Notes: generated by a model not told the origin, from the sequence alone. A stretch of DNA of 6,367 bases from Candidatus Dadabacteria bacterium (GCA_004356555.1 SMWY01000107.1:1-6367); one strand, 5' to 3'. Positions 1 to 5,888 are shown, counted from the stretch's first letter. A program made the numbers and translations.

Positions 1-1084
1 CCAATGACCTTAATGCCGCTTTGAGACGGGCCACATGCCCGTGGTGGTCGGCGCCCCAGACATTAATAATGCTCTTGAATCCTCGCTTGAATTTATCGTA
101 ATGATAAGCAATATCGGCTAGAAAATAAGTCGGGCTTCCATCGCTCTTAATAAGAACCCAATCCTGAGTGTCTCCGAATTCAGTTGCCCTAAACCATAGC
201 GCTCCCTCTCTTTCCTCAAGCACGCCTTTGCTATTTAGGAGATCTTTAATTTGATCAAGCTTACTATTATCCGACTGTTCATTAGTGCCGTGAATATTTT
301 CTTTCTCGCTATACCATTCATCAAAAATTACATTAATATCGGCCAAATCTTTTTTTATTTCGTCTAGTAACACACCCTTGGCGAATTCCCTGCAGTACTC
401 GGCTGATTCGTCCTGAGAAAAATCAAAGAGGGTATCTCCTTTTTCAGCTTTAATTTGAGAGGCAATTTCCTTAACATATTCGCCTTTATATCCGTCCTCG
501 GGCAATTCCTCACTGTGACCAAAGAATTCTTTATACCTTGCAAATACCGACTCGCCTAAAAGATTCATCTGTCTTCCGGCGTCGTTGATGTAGAATTCTT
601 TAACTACATCGTAGCCCGATGCAAGCAGTATTCTGGACACTGCGTCTCCAACAACAGCGTTTCGGGCATGACCTATATGAAGAAAACCTGTAGGGTTTGC
701 GCTAACGAATTCCACAAGAATTTTCTCTCCTTTCCCTAAGCTGCTTGTTCCGAATTTCTTCCCACTGTCCTCAATTTCTCTAAGCTTACTTACAATCGCC
801 TCTTCTTTTACATAAAAATTAATGAATCCGGCGCCCGCAATCTCTACTTTTTTAAATAGCAGTTCTTTCTCCGGAGGAAGGTTCTCAATAATTAGCTCAG
901 CCACTTCACGAGGGTTTTTGCCGATTTTGTTGGCAATTACCATAGCTGTATTTACAGAAAAGTCGCCAAACTCTTTTCTTTTGGGCATCCCCACTTCTAC
1001 ATCAACCGATAAATCTGGAATGTTGATATTTTTTGCAATGCGTTCGACTGACTTAGAAACTACTTTTTGAATGTCTTCTTTCAT
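1..1084 (-). CDS. argS: Arginyl-tRNA synthetase, N-terminal two thirds (partial, runs off left edge)
   Basis: Class I aminoacyl-tRNA synthetase that attaches arginine to tRNA-Arg in the cytoplasm. The minus-strand frame is open from the ATG at 1084-1082 to the window edge, giving 361 residues of an enzyme usually about 550-600 long. Seen: an N-terminal tRNA-recognition domain (about 1-90) with FGDFSVN at 39-45; the block VEFVSANPTG at 124-133 running into the HIGH signature HIGH at 136-139, followed by ARNAVVGD; and the catalytic-core motif WGADHHGH at 343-350. These together are specific to ArgRS. The KMSKS-like loop region and the DALR anticodon-binding domain lie beyond the left edge. The start is fixed because the same frame meets a TAA four codons upstream of this ATG. 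No Shine-Dalgarno sequence is visible; a promoter-like element ends only 11 nt upstream. The gene lies 100 bp downstream of the phosphatase gene on the same strand. Confidence 0.97.
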   Translation of the reverse strand, partial: MKEDIQKVVSKSVERIAKNINIPDLSVDVEVGMPKRKEFGDFSVNTAMVIANKIGKNPREVAELIIENLPPEKELLFKKVEIAGAGFINFYVKEEAIVSKLREIEDSGKKFGTSSLGKGEKILVEFVSANPTGFLHIGHARNAVVGDAVSRILLASGYDVVKEFYINDAGRQMNLLGESVFARYKEFFGHSEELPEDGYKGEYVKEIASQIKAEKGDTLFDFSQDESAEYCREFAKGVLLDEIKKDLADINVIFDEWYSEKENIHGTNEQSDNSKLDQIKDLLNSKGVLEEREGALWFRATEFGDTQDWVLIKSDGSPTYFLADIAYHYDKFKRGFKSIINVWGADHHGHVARLKAALRSL

Positions 1085-1095
1085 ATTTGTATGGA

Positions 1096-1124
1096 ATTAC
1101 ACCAGATAATTTTTCATGTTACAA
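1096..1124 (-). promoter_or_regulatory. Candidate sigma-70-type promoter for argS
   Basis: Read on the minus strand, TTGTAA (1124-1119) is followed after exactly 17 bp by TGTAAT (1101-1096), matching four and five of six consensus positions. The -10 box ends 11 nt before the argS ATG, so transcription would begin about 4-6 nt upstream of the start codon, giving an almost leaderless mRNA. This agrees with the lack of a ribosome binding site. The spacing and box match are seen; promoter activity is inferred. Confidence 0.45.
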
Positions 1125-1184
1125 GAAATGGGCCTATGCTAAATAACCAACCATTTAAACTGGAATACATTTTTCAGAACATCT

Positions 1185-1820
1185 CTATTGAGACTCAAAA
1201 GGAGGGACAGATTCCATTGGAGAAAGATGTGAAACATCATTTAAGACCTGAACCCTAATAAGACCGTCTTCTGAGACTATAACATTTTTAGAGGTAGCAT
1301 GTATATTGAAATCTCTAAAGCCCTTTAATCCCACTCCCGTAATCTTGCACAGCAAAGTAATAATAGTATGGTTATGGCTTACTGCAACAACCGTTTCCCC
1401 AAGATGAAGATTGAGAACCTTTTCAAAGGCGTCCCATGCTCTATCCTGCACTTCAGTTAGCGTCTCCCCGTTGGGAAGCCTCAGCGTTTCGGGACTTTCC
1501 CTCCATTGCTTAAGAATTTCTACATACCTCTCTCTAATTTCAGGAAAGCTAAGCCCCTCTAGATCCCCCTGGTTCATTTCCTGAAGGTCGGGGTCCACTT
1601 GTACTGAAAGGTTATGATGCTTTGCTATTTCTTGAGCAGTTTCGTACGCCCTTTTCAGATTACTTGAATAAACTGCCTTGATATCGTGATCTTTAAGCGA
1701 TTCGGCTAATTCTTTTGCCTGCTTTTTCCCATTTTCATTTAAGGCTATGTCTGCTATTCCCTGACACCTGCCTATCCTGTTCCAGTCGGTTTCTCCGTGA
1801 CGTACGAGAATGAGATTCAT
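1185..1820 (-). CDS. Histidine phosphatase superfamily protein (phosphoglycerate-mutase-like)
   Basis: A 211-residue cytoplasmic protein of the branch-1 histidine phosphatase superfamily, which transfers a phosphoryl group through a catalytic histidine. Seen: the N-terminal LVRHGETDWN block with R7, H8 (expected phospho-histidine) and G9; the conserved YSSNLKRAYETA segment with R57 at the phosphate pocket; LQEMNQGDLEGL with E81 as probable acid/base; and the second active-site histidine H149 in AVSHNH. All catalytic positions are present, so it should be active. Length fits the GpmB / CobC-type phosphatases of about 200 residues, but the substrate cannot be told from sequence: phosphoglycerate, alpha-ribazole phosphate or another small phosphate ester are all possible, and no cobalamin gene is nearby to favour CobC. 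It starts 62 bp downstream of tolA on the same strand with no clear terminator between them, so cotranscription with tolQRA is plausible. TGGAG lies 5 nt before the ATG and supports this start. Confidence 0.92.
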   Translation of the reverse strand: MNLILVRHGETDWNRIGRCQGIADIALNENGKKQAKELAESLKDHDIKAVYSSNLKRAYETAQEIAKHHNLSVQVDPDLQEMNQGDLEGLSFPEIRERYVEILKQWRESPETLRLPNGETLTEVQDRAWDAFEKVLNLHLGETVVAVSHNHTIITLLCKITGVGLKGFRDFNIHATSKNVIVSEDGLIRVQVLNDVSHLSPMESVPPFESQ

Positions 1821-1825
1821 TTTTT

Positions 1826-1829
1826 CTCC
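1826..1829 (-). promoter_or_regulatory. Ribosome binding site of the histidine phosphatase gene
   Basis: GGAG on the minus strand sits 5 nt upstream of the ATG at 1820-1818 and supports that codon as the start. The RHG motif begins at residue 7, the normal position for this superfamily. Confidence 0.65.
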
Positions 1830-1882
1830 AAGAATAATCTACACTTAACAAAAATATACAAACAGCCTCAGAATTCTAATTA

Positions 1883-2926
1883 TTAAGGATCATTTCTGAA
1901 TATAAGTTCTACACCGTTATTCTTAGCTTCCTCTGCAAGTTCATATGGAGGTGGAGGAAGTGGGGCAGATCTATTAATTGCTTTAATACAATATTCATCA
2001 AAAGAGGAATTGCCCGATGACTCCTTAACTCTTACATTATGAACCCTTCCATTTCCGTCAACTTTAAAAGATATTAATGCCGCAAGACTTCCATCAGTCG
2101 GAACACCCGGGGGAATTTTCCAGTTGCGGCTTATTTTTCTATGGAGCTGACTGCCATATAATTGAATGATCACAGGACTTATTGAAGAGCCGCCGCTTGA
2201 ACTCCGAGCCGCATTTCCTTCTGACTCCGGTTCATTACCTCTCTTTATATCATCCGCCATCGCAAGTCTCTGTTCTTCCCCAATCTCCTCATCTATTTGT
2301 TCCGGAGGTTCTTCTGTATATGATTTATCTTTTTTAAGTTCGTTAAGCACCTTTTGTCTTCGAATATCTTTTAATATTCTATCTTTTTCCTTATCAAAAT
2401 CCTTTTTCTTAGCCGGCTTTTTGGTAGGTTTTGGTTTAGGGGTGGGGGTAGGTTTAGGTTTTTGAGCGACCTCTTTCTTCTCTTCTTTTTTAGGTTTTTC
2501 TGCCTTTTTCTCTTCTTTTTTCGTTTCTAGAGGAATGACTTCTTTTTTCTCAGGCTCTTTCTTTACTACTTTCTCTTCGGGTTTTTCCTTCTCCTTAGGT
2601 TTTTCCTTCTCTTTCACCTCCTCTTTTTTCTCAGGTTCCTTCTTCTGAGGAGGTGGTGGCTTCACTTCTTCTTTTTCTTCAACTTCTTCCAACTCGGGCG
2701 GTTTAGGTTTTACTACGGGTTTCTTAACTGGTGGGGGTTGATTTGCACCTCCCGCGCCACCTGTCTCTAAACCGGAAAGAGAAACCTGTATAGGACCCGG
2801 AGTATTGCTGTACTGAGAAGTTCCACTAAATCCCCAATAGAGAATCAGCACTACAATACCAACGTGCAGTGCTATTGAGAAGAACATCCCCAAGCCTTTA
2901 GAAGAGTCTTTTTTAGATGGTTTCAT
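1883..2926 (-). CDS. tolA: TolA-like energy-transducing envelope protein (TonB/TolA family)
   Basis: A 347-residue protein expected to be anchored in the inner membrane, to span the periplasm and to pass TolQ-TolR motor energy to the outer membrane. Seen: a short basic N-terminus; one transmembrane helix at about 12-33 that keeps S17 and H21 at the spacing of the TonB/TolA SHLS motif, with the last two positions replaced by Ile28 and Gly32; a Gly/Pro segment at 53-68; a long Lys/Glu/Pro-rich linker at about 67-180; a charged, probably helical stretch at 178-232; a Ser/Gly hinge at 240-250; and a C-terminal TonB/TolA domain at about 252-346. That domain has the family pattern of a core W269, a G-R-V-x-x-V strand near 293-300, ESSGNSSFD at 302-310 and APLPPPP at 321-327. 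The SSGN-FD plus PLPPPP pattern and the position directly after tolR favour TolA over a siderophore-type TonB. Start codon: GAGG lies 11 nt upstream; the gap to the tolR stop is 18 bp. Confidence 0.87.
   Translation of the reverse strand: MKPSKKDSSKGLGMFFSIALHVGIVVLILYWGFSGTSQYSNTPGPIQVSLSGLETGGAGGANQPPPVKKPVVKPKPPELEEVEEKEEVKPPPPQKKEPEKKEEVKEKEKPKEKEKPEEKVVKKEPEKKEVIPLETKKEEKKAEKPKKEEKKEVAQKPKPTPTPKPKPTKKPAKKKDFDKEKDRILKDIRRQKVLNELKKDKSYTEEPPEQIDEEIGEEQRLAMADDIKRGNEPESEGNAARSSSGGSSISPVIIQLYGSQLHRKISRNWKIPPGVPTDGSLAALISFKVDGNGRVHNVRVKESSGNSSFDEYCIKAINRSAPLPPPPYELAEEAKNNGVELIFRNDP
2400..2720. repeat. Low-complexity polypurine/polypyrimidine tract inside tolA
   Basis: The plus strand here is dominated by C and T, and the tolA coding strand correspondingly by A and G, because the linker is built from AAA/AAG, GAA/GAG and CCN codons. 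A short imperfect tandem unit is visible: the 14-mer GGTTTTTCCTTCTC occurs at 2580-2593 and again at 2598-2611, an 18-bp period encoding a six-residue Lys-Glu-Lys-Pro unit. A multiple-of-three period means that copy change would lengthen or shorten the periplasmic linker without shifting the frame. Confidence 0.75.
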
Positions 2927-2944
2927 TTCCCCGTTGGCCTCTAA

Positions 2945-3382
2945 TTATTTTTTTGGAACAGGTTCTGTAATAAGGCCTAGCTTGGTTACACCCGCATTTC
3001 TAATCTCGGACATTACTTCAACAACAGTGCCGTAAGGAACACTCCTATCAGCTCTAAGGAATACATTTTCCTCTCTAACATCTTTGCCTTTTTCTGACAT
3101 GAGTCTCCTGATTTCGATCCTGAGGTCAGAGAGAGAATACTCCTCTTTTTCTATGAAGATTACTCCATCTGAATTAAGCGTCACCACAACTTTACCTTCA
3201 CGGTCCAAGGCAGGCATCGGCCGGGAATCAGTTTTGGGCAAATTAACATTGACACCTTGATATAGTATCGGAGTTGTAACCATAAATATGACCAAAAGAA
3301 CAAGCATTACATCTACAAAAGGTGTAACGTTGATCTCTGATAAGACCGTATGTCTACCGCCGTTATTTGTCTGCATTCCCAT
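2945..3382 (-). CDS. tolR: TolR/ExbD-family proton-channel subunit
   Basis: A 145-residue inner-membrane protein that pairs with TolQ to form the proton-motive-force-driven motor of the Tol system. Seen: a short cytoplasmic N-terminus; the family signature SEINVTPFVDVMLVLLVIFMV at 15-35, where Asp24 is the conserved membrane aspartate that carries protons; a single transmembrane helix at about 22-42; and a periplasmic domain ending in ADRSVPYGTVVEVM at 111-124 and GVTKLGLITEP, the usual TolR/ExbD C-terminal strand-helix-strand. Length is typical (E. coli TolR is about 140). The gene begins 10 bp after the tolQ stop and ends 18 bp before tolA, so translational coupling is likely. The Shine-Dalgarno is weak, and Met3 is an alternative start that would change little. 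ExbD is the main alternative; the TolA neighbour favours TolR. Confidence 0.93.
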   Translation of the reverse strand: MGMQTNNGGRHTVLSEINVTPFVDVMLVLLVIFMVTTPILYQGVNVNLPKTDSRPMPALDREGKVVVTLNSDGVIFIEKEEYSLSDLRIEIRRLMSEKGKDVREENVFLRADRSVPYGTVVEVMSEIRNAGVTKLGLITEPVPKK

Positions 3383-3392
3383 TTATAGCTCA

Positions 3393-4157
3393 TTATACCT
3401 TTTTAACATATCTATCTACAATATTTAAAAATTCTGAAGAAAAATTCTCCATATCTACATCTATTTTCTTTACTCTGCTTAAAAAATAGTTATATCCAAT
3501 TACGGCCGGTATAGCCGCAGCCAAGCCAACTGCCGTAGCAACAAGCGCTTCGGCAATACCGGGAGCAACAGCCTGCAGAGTAGGCACTCCTTGGCTTCCA
3601 GCAAGCCCTATAAATGAAGTCATAATTCCCCACACAGTTCCAAAGAGACCAATAAAGGGAGCGGAGCTACCTGTCGTTGCCAGAAATGTTAAGGAACTCT
3701 CAAGTCTTGATGTTTCTGATGACATGGTTCTTTTCAATGCTCTTTCTACAAGCTCTACAACCCCGAGTTGCGTATCAATCATTTCCAGGCTGCTTCTCGG
3801 CTCCGGATTTTGAGCTGTACCGCCCGATCTGGTTTTTCTAATCTTGAGTATCTCGGTGTAACCAGCCCTAAACACTTCGGCTATCGGCCCACCCATATGT
3901 TTTGTAGAGGTATAAAGGTTGCCAAAATTGCCGCTCGCACCATAAAGCTCTAAGAACTTTTCAGACCTTCTCGTTTCCTTTCTCAAAACAAAATATTTCG
4001 AAAAAATAATTGCCCAGGAAATTACTGACATTAAAAGAAGTATCAAAAGCACAGCTTTTACAACAGGGCCAGCCTGGGTAACGAGGCTTAGTATCTTGAT
4101 TTGCTCTGCTTCAGAACCAGGTGGAATCTGTAACACAAAATATATCCAGTTTGTCAT
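3393..4157 (-). CDS. tolQ: TolQ/ExbB/MotA-family motor subunit
   Basis: A 254-residue inner-membrane protein forming the pentameric shell around the TolR helix. Seen: three probable transmembrane helices at about 33-55, 157-181 and 198-224; a cytoplasmic loop between the first and second; the family signature GSSAPFIGLFGTVWGIM at 163-179, with T174 in the second helix; and the third-helix block PGIAEALVATAVGLAAAIPAV at 199-219, with T208 lining the predicted channel. It is about 20 residues longer than the roughly 230-residue E. coli TolQ; part of the excess is a polar segment near 106-125 (Arg/Gly/Ser/Pro-rich) in the cytoplasmic loop. First gene of a close tolQ-tolR-tolA array; it ends in tandem in-frame stops (TAA TGA). 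An AGGT sequence about 9 nt upstream of the ATG supports the start. ExbB is the alternative name; context favours TolQ. Confidence 0.93.
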   Translation of the reverse strand: MTNWIYFVLQIPPGSEAEQIKILSLVTQAGPVVKAVLLILLLMSVISWAIIFSKYFVLRKETRRSEKFLELYGASGNFGNLYTSTKHMGGPIAEVFRAGYTEILKIRKTRSGGTAQNPEPRSSLEMIDTQLGVVELVERALKRTMSSETSRLESSLTFLATTGSSAPFIGLFGTVWGIMTSFIGLAGSQGVPTLQAVAPGIAEALVATAVGLAAAIPAVIGYNYFLSRVKKIDVDMENFSSEFLNIVDRYVKKV

Positions 4158-4189
4158 TTTATATTAACCTGCTGATAAGTTAGATTTTG

Positions 4190-4252
4190 GACTTGATCAG
4201 AAACTAATGTGTCTGATTTTATATTCATAAGAACTGTATCTAAGACTTGATC
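4190..4252. repeat. Pair of 9-bp direct repeats upstream of tolQ
   Basis: GACTTGATC occurs at 4190-4198 and 4244-4252. The seven bases after each copy also partly agree, giving 12 of 16 identical positions. The copies start 54 bp apart, close to five helical turns, as might suit a protein binding one face of DNA. Exact repeat is seen; a binding-site role is inference. Confidence 0.4.
4196..4217. repeat. Hairpin-forming inverted repeat in the tolQ leader
   Basis: ATCAGA (4196-4201) and TCTGAT (4212-4217) are perfect inverted copies. Inside them, one mismatch is followed by two further pairs and a TAAT loop. The element lies 39-60 nt upstream of the tolQ ATG, so it could be an operator or an RNA stem-loop in the tolQ leader. 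It is not followed by a T-run on either strand, which argues against a terminator. Confidence 0.45.
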
Positions 4253-4280
4253 TAAAGTTTTCCATACATATAACTCAAAA

Positions 4281-4305
4281 GCAATAATATATTTAGTCTT
4301 ATTGC
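4281..4305. promoter_or_regulatory. 25-bp dyad, possible operator between divergent genes
   Basis: GCAATAA (4281-4287) and TTATTGC (4299-4305) are perfect 7-bp inverted arms around an AT-rich 11-bp centre. The arms and spacing resemble a binding site for a dimeric regulator. It lies just upstream of the candidate rightward -35 at 4313 and about 125 bp from tolQ. No regulator is encoded in the window, and no family can be named from this dyad. Confidence 0.4.
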
Positions 4306-4312
4306 AATGAAC

Positions 4313-4342
4313 CTGTTAGATTCTTGTTATGAGATGTATAAT
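4313..4342 (+). promoter_or_regulatory. Candidate promoter for the exported-protein gene
   Basis: A perfect TATAAT lies at 4337-4342, with a weak -35, CTGTTA, at 4313-4318 (18-bp spacer). TG directly precedes the -10 but without the one-base gap of a standard extended -10. It would give a 5' leader of about 45 nt that includes the strong ribosome binding site. The sequence match is seen; activity is inferred. Confidence 0.4.
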
Positions 4343-4384
4343 AGTGCGGTCATGAGATAAAAAGAATATCCTGAACTATATTTC

Positions 4385-4390
4385 GGAGGT
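4385..4390 (+). promoter_or_regulatory. Strong ribosome binding site of the exported-protein gene
   Basis: GGAGGT, a near-perfect Shine-Dalgarno sequence, lies 5 nt before the ATG at 4396 and fixes the start. It is the strongest translation signal in the window. Confidence 0.85.
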
Positions 4391-4395
4391 GCTAT

Positions 4396-4839
4396 ATGCA
4401 AAAAATTATTCAATCAATTCTGGTAATAAGCGTTCTATTTTCAAGCCTCACTACCGCTTATTCTTTAGAAGATAGATATAAATTGATCATAGAGGAGAGC
4501 TTTTACGTAGTCAAGCCTGAGAACTCGGAGAAATTCTTAGAGGTCAATAGAGAGAAATTATACCCTTTTTGGAGCGAGATGCAGAAGAGGGGAATAATAG
4601 TTGGTGAATATAAGCTCTATTCACAAAGGCTCCACACTCTAGAGCCCCACTGGACGTACAAAACAGTAGTTGTGTTTAAGAATTACGAGGCTGTAGATCA
4701 GTGGCTTGAGTTAAGAGATGAGGTATATAACGGACTCTTTCCAGGAGAAGGCGGATACAAAGCTCCGAGAAAAGAAATAGACACAATTACTGAGTCACAT
4801 TGGGATGAATTTATTAGGGAAATCCCTATGAAGAAATAA
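4396..4839 (+). CDS. Small exported protein of unknown function
   Basis: A 147-residue protein I do not recognise as a characterised family. Seen: a signal peptide, with Lys3, a hydrophobic core at about 4-18 and a plausible signal-peptidase I site after A21-Y22-S23, so the mature part of about 124 residues should be periplasmic or secreted. No lipobox cysteine is present; the protein contains no cysteine at all. The mature part has a strand-helix-strand character: a strand near 28-40 (KLIIEESFYVV), a helix at 43-65, strands around 67-77 and 87-95 (TYKTVVVF), and a helix at 97-113. The aromatic/His-rich patch YSQRLHTLEPHWTYKT at 75-90 is a likely conserved site. This order resembles a ferredoxin-like dimeric alpha-beta barrel (NIPSNAP/EthD-like) fold, which is inference only. 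It stands alone, divergent from tolQ and converging on ruvB. Codon-like composition and the strong ribosome binding site support a real gene. Confidence 0.85.
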   Translation: MQKIIQSILVISVLFSSLTTAYSLEDRYKLIIEESFYVVKPENSEKFLEVNREKLYPFWSEMQKRGIIVGEYKLYSQRLHTLEPHWTYKTVVVFKNYEAVDQWLELRDEVYNGLFPGEGGYKAPRKEIDTITESHWDEFIREIPMKK

Positions 4840-4844
4840 GCAGG

Positions 4845-5867
4845 TTATGTATTGAAAAGACCCTTTTCCATTTTAGGGGGGTCTATGTTTAGATGATCGT
4901 AGGCAATGGGGGTAGCGGCCCGTCCACGTGGAGTTTTCACTATAAGACCTAGTCTCAATAAAAACGGCTCATAAACATATTCAATTGTATCCTTCTCTTC
5001 ACTGACGGCAGCCGAAAGCGTATCAATTCCTACAGGGCCGCCGTTAAACTTTTCTATTATTGCCTCAAGTATGGCACGGTCCAAACCGTCCAGACCCAAG
5101 GAGTCAACCTCCAGCATCTCAAGGGCTGATCCCGCTACATCCAAATCTATTACACCATCCGCTTTAACCTCAGCATAATCTCTAACCCTTTTTAAAATCC
5201 TGTTTGCAACCCTGGGAGTCCCTCTTGCACGACCTGAAAGCTCTAACGCCCCTTCCCTTGTTAATTTCACTCCAAGAATGTTGGCCGAGCGCTCCAATAT
5301 TTCGTTAATCTCTTCAGAAGAGTAATAGTCCAGCCTTAAATCGACACCGAATCTAGACCTAAGGGGTGAGGTTAATAATCCGGTACGAGTAGTGGCGCCA
5401 ATAAGTGTGAAATGGTTAATACTAATCTTCATGGATTTTGCAGTTGGGCCCTCGCCTATCATAATATCTATTTTGAAATCTTCCATGGCAGAATATAGAT
5501 ATTCCTCGACTATGCGGTTTAAGCGGTGAATTTCATCTATGAATAAAACGTCTCTTTCGTTTAGATTTGTGAGCATTGAAGCCAGGTCGCCTATGCGTTC
5601 AACCACAGGTCCTGAAGTGGCGTAGATCCTAACCCCGAGCTCTTTGGCAACAATGTGGGCAAGTGTAGTTTTGCCTAATCCGGGCGGTCCGTAAAGAAGG
5701 ACGTGGTCCAGAGCCTCTTTCCTGCGCTTAGCCGCTTCAATAAAAATACTGACCTTCTCTTTTATCTTAGTTTGACCCAAATATTCAGACAGACGCGCAG
5801 GCCTGAGGTTTATATCAAAGAGTTTATCTTCGTCCTGGTTTATGCCCGTTACAATCCTTTTTTCCAT
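4845..5867 (-). CDS. ruvB: Holliday junction branch migration ATPase RuvB
   Basis: A 340-residue AAA+ motor that forms hexameric rings on DNA arms flanking RuvA and drives branch migration during recombinational repair. Seen: the N-terminal LRPARLSEYLGQ block (21-32); Walker A GPPGLGKT (60-67); the RuvA-contacting hairpin region after the Walker B motif LFIDEIHRL (108-116); sensor 1 GATTR (157-161); SPLRSRFG (167-174), which contains the arginine-finger region; the sensor-2 motif RGTPR (215-219); and a C-terminal winged helix (about 260-335) with GGPVGIDTLSAAV and the wing EPFLLRLGLIVKTPRGR. Length and motifs are complete and normal. It begins 21 bp after ruvA ends, with AGGA 7 nt before the ATG, so the two are an operon. 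Its stop codon is 5 bp from the stop of the convergent plus-strand gene. Confidence 0.99.
   Translation of the reverse strand: MEKRIVTGINQDEDKLFDINLRPARLSEYLGQTKIKEKVSIFIEAAKRRKEALDHVLLYGPPGLGKTTLAHIVAKELGVRIYATSGPVVERIGDLASMLTNLNERDVLFIDEIHRLNRIVEEYLYSAMEDFKIDIMIGEGPTAKSMKISINHFTLIGATTRTGLLTSPLRSRFGVDLRLDYYSSEEINEILERSANILGVKLTREGALELSGRARGTPRVANRILKRVRDYAEVKADGVIDLDVAGSALEMLEVDSLGLDGLDRAILEAIIEKFNGGPVGIDTLSAAVSEEKDTIEYVYEPFLLRLGLIVKTPRGRAATPIAYDHLNIDPPKMEKGLFNT
4854..4884 (-). terminator. Weak candidate terminator hairpin at the 3' end of ruvB
   Basis: AGACCC (4858-4863) and GGGTCT (4879-4884) form a 6-bp inverted repeat inside the last codons of ruvB. Read leftward, the stem is followed by TTTTC. 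An overlapping alternative stem, GAAAAG/CTTTTC (4854-4868, 3-nt loop), uses part of the same bases. The long loop and the short T-run make an intrinsic terminator only possible, but it is the best candidate at the ruvB / exported-protein convergence. Confidence 0.25.
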
Positions 5868-5874
5868 TACATTA

Positions 5875-5878
5875 TCCT
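5875..5878 (-). promoter_or_regulatory. Ribosome binding site of ruvB
   Basis: AGGA on the minus strand sits 7 nt upstream of the ruvB ATG (5867-5865), within the 21-bp ruvA-ruvB gap. A second ATG lies 5 nt upstream but is followed at once by TAA, so it is not the start. Confidence 0.65.
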
Positions 5879-5888
5879 GAGAAAGTAA

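Larger units (their letters stand above)
4158..4395. other. Divergent intergenic region between tolQ and the exported-protein gene
   Basis: AT-rich 238-bp stretch without a credible gene. It must hold the start signals for tolQ (leftward) and the small exported-protein gene (rightward). It contains a hairpin close to tolQ, a spaced pair of 9-bp direct repeats, a 25-bp dyad near the middle and a candidate rightward promoter, listed separately. I could not find a good leftward -35/-10 pair for tolQ; the best -10-like string (TATAAA on the minus strand, about 4219-4224) lacks a matching -35. Confidence 0.7.

Noticed and set aside
822..1070. 82-codon plus-strand open frame
   Set aside because: Lies entirely antisense to argS, whose frame carries clear ArgRS motifs; its Ser/Phe/Ile-rich translation is a shadow.
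1141..1166. TTTAAA-centred imperfect dyad after the phosphatase stop as a terminator
   Set aside because: Only three GC-containing outer pairs and no following T-run in the leftward direction.
1067..1258. 63-codon plus-strand open frame spanning the argS-phosphatase gap
   Set aside because: Overlaps both flanking genes antisense, has no good ribosome binding site, and its start lies inside argS. The gap portion is better explained as the argS promoter region.
2166..2465. 99-codon plus-strand open frame with hydrophobic, Gly/Leu-rich end
   Set aside because: Antisense to tolA; its apparent hydrophobicity is the mirror of Lys/Glu/Pro codons in the linker.
3768..3953. 61-codon plus-strand open frame
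   Set aside because: Antisense shadow of tolQ with no motif or start signal.
4815..4828. Perfect TAGGGA/TCCCTA inverted repeat as a terminator
   Set aside because: Two-base spacer, short stem and no T-run on either strand; lies within the coding end. Kept only as part of the convergence finding.
5703..5888. 61-codon plus-strand open frame
   Set aside because: Antisense shadow of the ruvB N-terminus.
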